A DNA stretch of 49,484 nucleotides from an uncultured Prevotellaceae bacterium (GTDB lineage: Bacteria > Bacteroidota > Bacteroidia > Bacteroidales > Bacteroidaceae), in NCBI GenBank assembly GCA_947303855.1, contig CAMYZO010000012.1:1-49484 (forward strand), in the 5' to 3' direction. Position 1 is the stretch's first letter. Each line of letters begins with the position of its first letter. Below, piece by piece: positions 30,078 through 38,026 of this stretch. The notes beneath the pieces were generated by a model, which worked only from the letters and a program-made list of their open reading frames with translations, had not been told where the DNA came from and did no database searches. The translations under genes were made by a program, and so were the position numbers.

Positions 30078-31208
30078 TTATTCTGATGTGATGTTGTCCG
30101 GTTGTGAGGCCATCCATGCCGTCACGCTCACTCCCATGCGCTGCTTGAAGGCCATGCTGAAGGTGCTGTAGCTGCGGTAGCCGCTCTTGTTTGCCAGCTT
30201 ATTGGCGGTAAAATTGCGCCGGGCGGCGACGGCCTCGTGATAGAGGCTGATGAAATGGCTGATGCGCAGGTCGTTGATATAGGTATTGTAAGTCATGCCC
30301 TGACTTGAAAAGTACTGGCTGAGATAGAGACGGTTGGTGCCAATGACCTTGGCCAGTTGCGCAAGCGACAGGTCGTTCTGCAGGTACAGCTGCGTGTCAA
30401 TGCAGTGCTCCTGCAGCAGTTGGCTGATGTCGCTGTGGGTGGCCTCCGACGCCTCAGGCTCGTCCATGTCCTCTGGTTCGGCGGGGTCGCTGCCTTCTGA
30501 GGACAGGGCCTGCGGATGAAGCTCGCTTAGTGTTTCCACACGCCACAGGAGGCTGCCGATAAGTATGAAGTCGCAGCACTGGACGATGTATTCGTAGGCA
30601 GGATTTCCGGTGCCGAACACATAGTATCCGAGCAGTAGCAGGATGCCGGCCAGCACCAGGAACGAGAACCACATCTCCTTGTGCTCCAGGTCGGCGTAGT
30701 TGTCGCGCAGCCAGTGCTCATATTGCCATATCGCGCGTACCATATATATTAGAATTACGATGCCAAACAGCAGCAGATAGGCATAGATGTATGACACCGG
30801 GGCGTAGTTGTCGTTGACCAGGCACCATGCCAATGCTATGGCGGGCGGTGTCATCAGCAGCGGATAGGGCCACAGGGGCCGCCGGCGGTCTTGCAGCATG
30901 GTGAGCATGACGAAGATGGCTAAGGGGAATACGACGATGAAATCGAGAAATGCGCCAACAAAGACACTCAGCCTGATCATTTCTTGTGATGTGTAGTAGG
31001 CAGCCGGCAGATACCACAGATGGCCCATGGTCACGCTGGCCAGGAAGGCCGCCGTCCACCGCCGTGCCCGTGCCGGTGTGGTGATGTGGGGGGCAAACGC
31101 GTTGCCCCTGCGCAGCAGCAGGTAGCAGCATGACATCAATGACATCATGGCCACTGCTGCATAGAGCATGTAGTACAGAATATCGTGAGGAGGCGGTTGA
31201 ATGTACAT
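30078..31208 (-). CDS. Membrane-anchored AraC-type transcription regulator
   Basis: The 376-residue protein mirrors the regulator at 27286-28392: hydrophobic segments over residues 10-230, a RRGNAFAPHITTPARARRW loop, an acidic linker (SEGSDPAEPEDMDEPEASEA) and an AraC domain with LSLAQLAKVIGTNRLYLSQY and SGYRSYSTFSMAFKQRMGVS. The start is ATG 31208; ATG 31169 is an alternative. It lies 22 bp downstream of the LruC lipoprotein, so it probably shares that transcript. Its HTH is very similar to its paralog's, so overlapping target sites are plausible. Confidence 0.87.
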   Translation of the reverse strand: MYIQPPPHDILYYMLYAAVAMMSLMSCCYLLLRRGNAFAPHITTPARARRWTAAFLASVTMGHLWYLPAAYYTSQEMIRLSVFVGAFLDFIVVFPLAIFVMLTMLQDRRRPLWPYPLLMTPPAIALAWCLVNDNYAPVSYIYAYLLLFGIVILIYMVRAIWQYEHWLRDNYADLEHKEMWFSFLVLAGILLLLGYYVFGTGNPAYEYIVQCCDFILIGSLLWRVETLSELHPQALSSEGSDPAEPEDMDEPEASEATHSDISQLLQEHCIDTQLYLQNDLSLAQLAKVIGTNRLYLSQYFSSQGMTYNTYINDLRISHFISLYHEAVAARRNFTANKLANKSGYRSYSTFSMAFKQRMGVSVTAWMASQPDNITSE

Positions 31209-31230
31209 TTTTGGGTCTGTATCAGGCGGC

Positions 31231-32508
31231 TTAGTAGACCATGTTGCTCGTCGGGTAGTTATACCAGTCGCATGACGTGGTGCTGTTGGAGGCCCACTGG
31301 CCGAAGGAGTGGTTGTTGGTCATGTAGGCACCGAAAAGGGCGTCGTCGTTGGCAAAGCCTATGTTGATGCCGTCGAGTGGGTAGCGGAAAGAGCCCGTGG
31401 GCACCACTAAGGCCCAGGGCAGGATAACGGCACTCGTGGGTTGCGAGTAGTCGTGCAGGACGGTGTAGTTGCGGTACTCATAGACGGCATGCTCCTCCAT
31501 CAGGATGCCGTTGTACTCAACGATGACGAAGGGGTCGAGGGTGGCCAGTGTAAAGTAGTCGAGCAGCGTCGGGTTCTTGAACGTGATGACGTAGGATACA
31601 GTTCTGGGACTCACCATCTCATACTCCTCGCTGGTAGTCTTCGATACGTTGTACTTGTAGCGCGGTATATAGCCCTCGCTGGTGTAGCCGTAGGCCCCGG
31701 TAGCCACATGTGCGTCCTCAAACAGGTTGATGACGGCCTCGCCGCTGATGCTGCTCATGAGCAGGTCAGTGCTGTTGATAAAAGGTACGGCCGACTTCCT
31801 GATGCCTTCGTCGAAGGACTCGTCGTCGACGGTAGTCACACGCTCTATGTCCTCAAAGTTATAGCCTACCAGGCGGATGGCGGCAGCCACCTGAGCCAGC
31901 GACCCTACGGCAGCCAGCGTCACGTTCAGGGTTATCTGGTTGGTGGCGGTGCGCTCCTGCGAGATGCGCAGCACGACGTCGTTGTAATCGTAGTCGCCCG
32001 GCTGTGGCATCTCGTCTTCAAAGCAATAGGAGAATACCTGCAGGCCAGTTTTCTTTTCGTCCACGGCTGCCCTCACGTCGGTAGGGCTGTCAAAGGCGAT
32101 GTTACGGTCTGATGCCTTGAAGGGTGTCACGGTATAGGTGCCGGCCTCGTCGATGAGGGCTGCATAGAACTGCGTCAGTATGGAAGGGGCGGTAAAGGCC
32201 ACGTACTCACGGTCGCTGCCGGTGAGCAGGTAGTCGCCCAGGATGTCGGCACCCTGTCCCCTTGCCGGGTTGGCACTCAGTATCTGCAGCCGTTTCATGC
32301 TGGCTTTGTAAGCCCTCGGCTCTACGGTGATATAGTGGGTGGCGGCCAGTTGCCATGTATGCGAGGCCTGGATGTTCTTCACTGGCTGAACGGTCTCAAC
32401 CAGCGTGTTGTAATCGGCCTCGTTGAACATGTCTTTGTTGCATGAGGCCACTGTCAGAAGGGCCAACAAAAGGCAGGCGCCTTTCAGGAAATTCTTCACG
32501 CGCGTCAT
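31231..32508 (-). CDS. LruC/DUF4842-type lipoprotein
   Basis: The 425-residue lipoprotein starts at ATG 32508 (MTRVKNFLKGACLLLALLTV, ASC-NKDMF). It holds the LruC hallmark QPGDYDYNDVVL near 180, an Asp-rich motif that fits a calcium-binding loop, and a C-terminal part ending in aromatic, Gly-rich strands (FGQWASNSTTSCDWYNYPTS). The N-terminal segment DYNTLVETVQPVKNIQASHTWQL resembles the NQTWGF segment of the rightward lipoproteins. It is divergent from those genes across a 162-bp promoter region. Such proteins are abundant surface or extracellular proteins of unknown role in Bacteroidales. Confidence 0.82.
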   Translation of the reverse strand: MTRVKNFLKGACLLLALLTVASCNKDMFNEADYNTLVETVQPVKNIQASHTWQLAATHYITVEPRAYKASMKRLQILSANPARGQGADILGDYLLTGSDREYVAFTAPSILTQFYAALIDEAGTYTVTPFKASDRNIAFDSPTDVRAAVDEKKTGLQVFSYCFEDEMPQPGDYDYNDVVLRISQERTATNQITLNVTLAAVGSLAQVAAAIRLVGYNFEDIERVTTVDDESFDEGIRKSAVPFINSTDLLMSSISGEAVINLFEDAHVATGAYGYTSEGYIPRYKYNVSKTTSEEYEMVSPRTVSYVITFKNPTLLDYFTLATLDPFVIVEYNGILMEEHAVYEYRNYTVLHDYSQPTSAVILPWALVVPTGSFRYPLDGINIGFANDDALFGAYMTNNHSFGQWASNSTTSCDWYNYPTSNMVY

Positions 32509-32533
32509 GATAGCATTGCTTGATTTTGGAGGC

Positions 32534-32541
32534 CAAAAGTA
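32534..32541 (-). promoter_or_regulatory. -7 box TACTTTTG for the LruC-regulator operon
   Basis: TACTTTTG on the minus strand lies 26 bp upstream of the LruC gene ATG. A TTTG 14 bp further upstream is closer than the usual -33 spacing. Confidence 0.7.
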
Positions 32542-32627
32542 CGAAATATTCCGCACAAAGCCCCTCTTGTTGTTGCCGTTTAAAAAAGATTAACATTAAA
32601 GTGTGCCTGCTAACCGATTTTTTATAT

Positions 32628-32635
32628 TAATTTTG
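32628..32635 (+). promoter_or_regulatory. -7 box TAATTTTG for the rightward lipoprotein operon
   Basis: TAATTTTG lies 36 bp upstream of the ATG at 32671 and is divergent from the LruC promoter, 87 bp away. No good -33 box is visible. Confidence 0.72.
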
Positions 32636-32670
32636 CACCGTAAATTCGAATTTAACAAGTTACGTAACAA

Positions 32671-34512
32671 ATGAATAAGCACTTTTTGACAGGGGCAGCT
32701 CTGTTCGTCCTTGGTGGATTATTGGCAGGCTGCACTCATGATGACGTAGACTATTCGTCTATTGTTGACGGTAAAGTGAAGGCATACCAAGAAGTCTTTG
32801 TCGATGCCTACGGAAAAATCGACCCTAACCAGACCTGGGGCTTCACCACCCCCGCCACAACTGAAGCCACCCGTGCCTCGTATCCTGATGCCAACATGTG
32901 GGGAACGTCGGGTGTCCCCAACTCCACACAGCCCTACGTGGTGCCGCAACCGCTGTCAGATGCCCAGAAGGATAAGGTGCGCCGCTGGTTCCAGCAGCAC
33001 AAGAACCCTGAGGGCACAGCACTGCACTACACCGACTTTTTCGTGCAGCAGGTGTACAAAGGCCACACCAACCTGGAAGGTGCCAATGAGGACTGCCTGG
33101 AGGAGTACACAGCCGGCAACGGCACCACCGTCATCGGCTCTGAGCAGACCGACTACCTGATGGCAGGCAAGCTGACCTACGACGGCTACGAGTACTACGA
33201 CCACATCTTCGACTTCAATAACGCCAACTACAGTGGCGGTTATCCCAACCAGGATGTCTGGGACGGTACGTTAGACCCGTCGCAGGGCGATGATTTCAAC
33301 GACCAGAAGGTGTACCACCAAGACCAGATTATGCTGCTGATGAACTCCAGCACCGAGAGCTTCGGCTTCCACAGTTCACAGGGCAGCTGCGACCATCACG
33401 ACCGCTATGTCATCATTCCCGGCGACATGATTCAGGCGTGGGACAACTCAACGGCTGACAATGCCGACGTGTCGGGCATGTGGTTTGTCGGCTTCGACTA
33501 CGATGCCCTGATGGAGAACGTGACGAATACCAATATGTTCTGTATTCAGCCCGACTCTGAGGATGACCCGAATGCGGTGGAGATTGCCAACCGGGATGGC
33601 CTGAAGGCGGTCATCGGCGGTGCCGACGGCTACTACAGCGACTGGATTGTGCGCATCACCCCGGGCGTGCTGAAGAGCGACATCACAATACCCATAGACC
33701 AGGGCACGCAGTCTGACGAGCGCATCACCGTGGTCACCACCAAGGAGCACTATGAGAACACGCAGCTGATAGAGCAGGGCCGCGTGTTCTGTGAGGACTT
33801 GGGACAGATCAGTTCCAACGACCTCGACTTCAACGATGTGGTCTTCGACGCCTACGTCTATAAGGTGACACCCAGCACGCGTACCATTGTCACAGAGGAC
33901 GGCGTAACGGTGAGCGACGAGACCGTTTATGGCACTGAAACCTACAAGACCACCATCGTGCTGCTGGCTGCCGGCGGCACCCTGCAGCTGTCGCTGGCCG
34001 GCGTTGAGGTACATAACAAGCTGGGCGGAAACCCCGTCACTACCATCATCAACACGGCAGAAAACACGGAAGGAGCCTACCGCAACACGTGGGACACACA
34101 GGATCCCGTCGTGCTGGGCACCAATTTCACCTACAGCAGCATCGTGTCTATCCCCATCGTCGTGAAGTACAACAACGGCGAGACGCTGGAACTGAAGGCC
34201 GAGCAGGGCTGGGCTCCGCACAAGATTCTCGTTCCCATAGGCACGAAGTGGTGTAAGGAGCGTGTGGACATTGCCACGGCCTACACCGACTTCCTGAAAT
34301 ATGTTGACCAGTCGAAGAACTTCTGGGAGGAGAGCATCGACGACACGAAGCTGTACAACCACCCGAAGGACATCTACCGACCCGTGACAAACGTTGTACA
34401 GATTGTGCGCACCGGCATTGAAGGCCCCACCACAACCTACCGCAACAAGGGCACAACCTCTACCTCAGGCGGTTATCAGGGCGAGGAAATCCTTTCGCGC
34501 CGTACACGTTAA
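32671..34512 (+). CDS. DxDxND-motif surface lipoprotein, type A
   Basis: The 613-residue lipoprotein has MNKHFLTGAALFVLGGLLAG, Cys-THDDVD. Next comes the N-terminal motif GKIDPNQTWGF. A middle region has VRRWFQQHKNPEGTAL and TDFFVQQVYKGHTN. The calcium-loop-like DLDFNDVVFDAYVY lies near 386. It is closely similar over its length to the protein at 43011-44564 (RWFQxxKNPEG, FFVQQVYKG, GADGYYSDWI, VFCEDLG), so the two are the A-type pair of this cluster. The C-terminus is a Thr/Ser-rich tail. Function unknown. Confidence 0.8.
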   Translation: MNKHFLTGAALFVLGGLLAGCTHDDVDYSSIVDGKVKAYQEVFVDAYGKIDPNQTWGFTTPATTEATRASYPDANMWGTSGVPNSTQPYVVPQPLSDAQKDKVRRWFQQHKNPEGTALHYTDFFVQQVYKGHTNLEGANEDCLEEYTAGNGTTVIGSEQTDYLMAGKLTYDGYEYYDHIFDFNNANYSGGYPNQDVWDGTLDPSQGDDFNDQKVYHQDQIMLLMNSSTESFGFHSSQGSCDHHDRYVIIPGDMIQAWDNSTADNADVSGMWFVGFDYDALMENVTNTNMFCIQPDSEDDPNAVEIANRDGLKAVIGGADGYYSDWIVRITPGVLKSDITIPIDQGTQSDERITVVTTKEHYENTQLIEQGRVFCEDLGQISSNDLDFNDVVFDAYVYKVTPSTRTIVTEDGVTVSDETVYGTETYKTTIVLLAAGGTLQLSLAGVEVHNKLGGNPVTTIINTAENTEGAYRNTWDTQDPVVLGTNFTYSSIVSIPIVVKYNNGETLELKAEQGWAPHKILVPIGTKWCKERVDIATAYTDFLKYVDQSKNFWEESIDDTKLYNHPKDIYRPVTNVVQIVRTGIEGPTTTYRNKGTTSTSGGYQGEEILSRRTR

Positions 34513-34530
34513 TTACTAACTCCTAAAAAA
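34510..34530. repeat. Short heptamer array at a stop codon
   Basis: TAATTAC, TAACTCC and TAAAAAA follow directly; the first TAA is the stop codon of the upstream gene and the last unit overlaps the next ATG. It is the only heptamer spacer seen in the rightward half. Confidence 0.6.
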
Positions 34531-37500
34531 TGAGAACAACGATCATGAATACAAAGAATATTTTCAGAATGCTTCTCGTGGCAGCCATGCTGCTGATGGG
34601 AGTCAATAGCGTGAAGGCCAGCGACTGGACCATCACCTTCGACGGACTGGTCAATGAAGACAAGACAGCAGTGGCCATTTCAGACGGGGTGACCACCATT
34701 GGATCATACGACTTTGGTACCGTCTCCTGGGGTGGCGATGCGGAAACAACCGTATCTTTACACGGAGAGGCCACCAGTAATTTCACCATTGACGGGGAAC
34801 AGTTCGCAGGCTTGAATGCCTCGACCAAGCTGGTGATAGAGTGCGAGAACTTCAATGAGTACTACTGGGCTTTAGGTGCCGTCCTGAACAACCAGTGGCC
34901 CACCGACCCGGAATATGCCTCACCCGCCAGTGGGGGAGGCTGGATAAGCAACTCCACTACCACCATACCCGAAGACGGCATCTTCGAATTCCAGTTTGGC
35001 GAGACTACCGCAGCGTTATTCCAGCAGTATGGTCTGAAGGTCAGCCTGACAAACGTCAGCGTGAAAAGTGTCAAACTCGTTTTGTCCGGTGGACACTCCT
35101 TGGATTCGAAATTCGTGCTGCAGACAGGTACATCGTGGCTGCTGAGAACGGGGGCCAATGGCGTCGGCCTGTACTCATCAAACAGTGGAGGCCGCTCGTT
35201 CGGTATCCGCAATTGTACCGCAGGTCAGGTCATTACCATCAACGCCTCCCTTGACCCCAACCCCACGGACAATGTGCGCCTGAAGTCACAAGACGGTGAC
35301 ATCTATAAATATGTGGTGCTGGCCGACGGCGACGTGGCCTTCAGACCCGCCCGTTATGTCTTTATCCACAACATCACCATCGACCCGGGCTATACCGTCA
35401 CCTATACCGTTGACGACGAGGTGGTAGCCACCGACTACTATGAAGCCGGCGAGACAGTGGTGGGCAGGGATGTTCCCACCCGCGAGGGCTACACCTTCAG
35501 CGGCTGGAGCGGCTATCCGCAGAACATGACCATGCCGGCCGGCAACGTCACCGTCAGCGGCTCGTTCTCTGTCAATTACCACAGCATCGCCTACCAGGTG
35601 GACGGCGGTTACTATGACGGCAAGTACAACATCCCCTATGGTGCTACCCTGTCGCCCGACTACGTGCCGGTCACGAACCCCACGAAAGAGGGCTATATCT
35701 TCACGGGCTGGGTAGACCTGCCTGAGACCATGCCCGACCACGACCTGACGATACAGGCCGGCTTCGAGGCCGATCCTGACTACCACGTCTACAAGACCAT
35801 TACCTACTACGTCGACTATACCCAGACCAGCAGCACGCAGTGGGAGGTGGGCACCACCATCACGCCGGCTGAGGCTCCCACCAGGGAGGGTTACACCTTC
35901 TCAGGCTGGAGCGGCTTCCCTGACGATATGATCATGCCCAACAACGACCTGTCTGTCAATGGCTCCTTCAGCATCAACACGTACCATATTATATATATGG
36001 TTGACGGTGAAGAGTACAAGACCGTTGACCTGACATACGGTTGGGACATTTATGCCGAGAATAATCCTACCAGGGAGGGTTACACCTTCTCAGGCTGGAG
36101 CGGGTTCCCTGAGAACATGAAGATGCCGGCCCGTGACCTGACCATCACCGGTACGTTTACAAAAGATGCTGCCAAGTCGTACACGCTGACCTACTACGTC
36201 GACAACGCCGTCTACAAGACCAAGACCATTGAGGAGAAGACTGCCGTTACGCCGGAACCGGCACCCACCAAGGAGGGCTACACCTTCTCGGGCTGGAACA
36301 GCGAGCCGGCTACCATGCCTTCGTCCAACTGGGACGTGTCAGGCTACTTCAGCATCAACACCTACACCATCACCTACGTGGTAGACGGCGAAACCTATAA
36401 GACCGACAGCTGGCAGTATGGCGCCACGGTCTATGCTGCCCAGGAGCCCACCAAGGAAGATTGCTTCTTCTCAGGCTGGACGGGTGTTCCTGAGACCATG
36501 CCGGCCGAGGATATCACCGTCTACGGCACCTTCACCTCGACCACGGCCACCTTCTGGAAGGCTACGGCAGAGACAGCCACGACGGGTGGCACGGTGCTGG
36601 TTGACAATGACATCCTGACCGCCGAGACCGTTTACAACACCACCCTGAGGTCGGCTGCCAAGACGATAGGTGGCGAGGACTTCACCCACTACCTGCAGTT
36701 GCGCACCGACGCAGCCCCCACGGCAGACGTTCCCGCAGGTACAGAGAGGGAGGGCAGCACGCCCGTGGTTATCACCGCCAAGAAGAATATGGAGCTGAAG
36801 CTCTACTTCCGCCGCCAGGCCGACAACAACGATGGCGTATATACCAATAATGCTAACAAGGATGTCAAGGTGGTAGACCAGAGCGACCCCTCTACAGCTC
36901 TTGGCGGCATGGAGACCTTGGCCGAGGGTGGCGATGACTATGGCTTCGTCATCAAGACGGTATCGTTAGAGGCTGGCAAGACCTACACCGTCTACGCCCG
37001 TGGCACGACCATCAACTTCTATGGCTTCAGCTATCAGGCCGCCGCTGCCATGAAATATACGCTGACCTATACCGTCGACGGCCAGACCTACCAGACAGCA
37101 CTCGTCGAGGAAGGCGCCACGATTCCATACGTCAGCTCACCCTACAAGAGAGGCTACGTCTTCAAGGGCTGGGAGAACCTGCCGGAGACCATGCCGGGAG
37201 AAGACCTCACCGTGACGGCACTCTTTGAACTGGCTACCTACACCATCTACTTCAAGCTCGACAATGCCGACTATGCTTCAGTGACAAAGGCATTCGGCAG
37301 CGACATCACGTCCAGCGACCTGCCCGAAGCACCGGCCGAGCGTGAGGGCTACACCTTCTCAGGATGGCTCAACGTGCCCGAAACCATGCCGGCACAGAAT
37401 ATCTTCATCTACGGCCACTTCACCAAGGACTCTGAGAACGTCACCTTGAGCGTGGGCGCTACTGGCTACAACACCTACTGCGGCACACAGGCACTCTACT

Positions 37501-38006
37501 TCCAGGGCACCGAGGCGGTAAAGGCCTTTATTGCAACCCAGAAGAACAGCACGACGGTAACGCTGACACAGGTCATCGGCTCGGTAGCCGCCGGCACAGG
37601 CCTTGTCCTTATGGGCAATGCCAACGCCTCGGCTGAGATAGAAGTGGTAGAGACGGGCACCGCCTATACCGACAACCTGCTTGTAGGCGTAACGGGCACG
37701 CAGTCTGCCACCATCAATGCCGCCAACGACTATGTGCTGGTCAACAAGAGCGGTGTGGTGAAGTTTGCCGACACTGCCGGCTATCCCGCCAGCGTGCCCG
37801 TTGGCAAGGCCTACCTGCACGCTCCCGCTGCCAGCAGCCGTGAGCTGACCATCAGCTTCAGCCGCACCGCCACGACGGCCATCGACGGTATCATCCAACA
37901 GGACGGTGAGACCGAAAAACCGGCATACAACCTGCGCGGACAGCGTGTCGTCACGCCCAAGCGCGGCATCTACATCATCGACGGTAAGAAGGTCTTCGTG
38001 AAGTAA
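34530..38006 (+). CDS. Secreted InlB-repeat surface protein
   Basis: The 1158-residue protein has an ordinary signal peptide (MNTKNIFRMLLVAAMLLMGV, no lipobox; the ATG at 34545 is an alternative start). N-terminal beta-rich domains precede six Listeria-Bacteroides (InlB/Flg_new) repeats at about 285-670, each with a T(R/K)EGYTFSGW core. An unrelated domain of about 170 residues follows, then repeats 7 and 8 near 839-970. The C-terminal domain ends YNLRGQRVVTPKRGIYIIDG plus a short basic tail, a pattern that in Prevotella-like bacteria may act as a sorting signal for type IX secretion (inference). It may mediate adhesion or matrix binding. It is translated 18 bp after the type A lipoprotein. 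Confidence 0.85.
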   Translation: MRTTIMNTKNIFRMLLVAAMLLMGVNSVKASDWTITFDGLVNEDKTAVAISDGVTTIGSYDFGTVSWGGDAETTVSLHGEATSNFTIDGEQFAGLNASTKLVIECENFNEYYWALGAVLNNQWPTDPEYASPASGGGWISNSTTTIPEDGIFEFQFGETTAALFQQYGLKVSLTNVSVKSVKLVLSGGHSLDSKFVLQTGTSWLLRTGANGVGLYSSNSGGRSFGIRNCTAGQVITINASLDPNPTDNVRLKSQDGDIYKYVVLADGDVAFRPARYVFIHNITIDPGYTVTYTVDDEVVATDYYEAGETVVGRDVPTREGYTFSGWSGYPQNMTMPAGNVTVSGSFSVNYHSIAYQVDGGYYDGKYNIPYGATLSPDYVPVTNPTKEGYIFTGWVDLPETMPDHDLTIQAGFEADPDYHVYKTITYYVDYTQTSSTQWEVGTTITPAEAPTREGYTFSGWSGFPDDMIMPNNDLSVNGSFSINTYHIIYMVDGEEYKTVDLTYGWDIYAENNPTREGYTFSGWSGFPENMKMPARDLTITGTFTKDAAKSYTLTYYVDNAVYKTKTIEEKTAVTPEPAPTKEGYTFSGWNSEPATMPSSNWDVSGYFSINTYTITYVVDGETYKTDSWQYGATVYAAQEPTKEDCFFSGWTGVPETMPAEDITVYGTFTSTTATFWKATAETATTGGTVLVDNDILTAETVYNTTLRSAAKTIGGEDFTHYLQLRTDAAPTADVPAGTEREGSTPVVITAKKNMELKLYFRRQADNNDGVYTNNANKDVKVVDQSDPSTALGGMETLAEGGDDYGFVIKTVSLEAGKTYTVYARGTTINFYGFSYQAAAAMKYTLTYTVDGQTYQTALVEEGATIPYVSSPYKRGYVFKGWENLPETMPGEDLTVTALFELATYTIYFKLDNADYASVTKAFGSDITSSDLPEAPAEREGYTFSGWLNVPETMPAQNIFIYGHFTKDSENVTLSVGATGYNTYCGTQALYFQGTEAVKAFIATQKNSTTVTLTQVIGSVAAGTGLVLMGNANASAEIEVVETGTAYTDNLLVGVTGTQSATINAANDYVLVNKSGVVKFADTAGYPASVPVGKAYLHAPAASSRELTISFSRTATTAIDGIIQQDGETEKPAYNLRGQRVVTPKRGIYIIDGKKVFVK
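35380..37432 (+). repeat. Eight InlB-type protein repeats in a 6 + 2 array
   Basis: Repeat cores occur near 35480, 35690, 35880, 36070, 36265, 36450, 37150 and 37345. The third and fourth share a 43-bp block (35881-35923 and 36070-36112) with a single mismatch, 189 bp (63 codons) apart. The spacing between cores is 60-70 codons. The gap from about 36545 to 37045 holds unrelated sequence. Confidence 0.8.
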
Positions 38007-38026
38007 TACTCCAACCAATTATCAAT

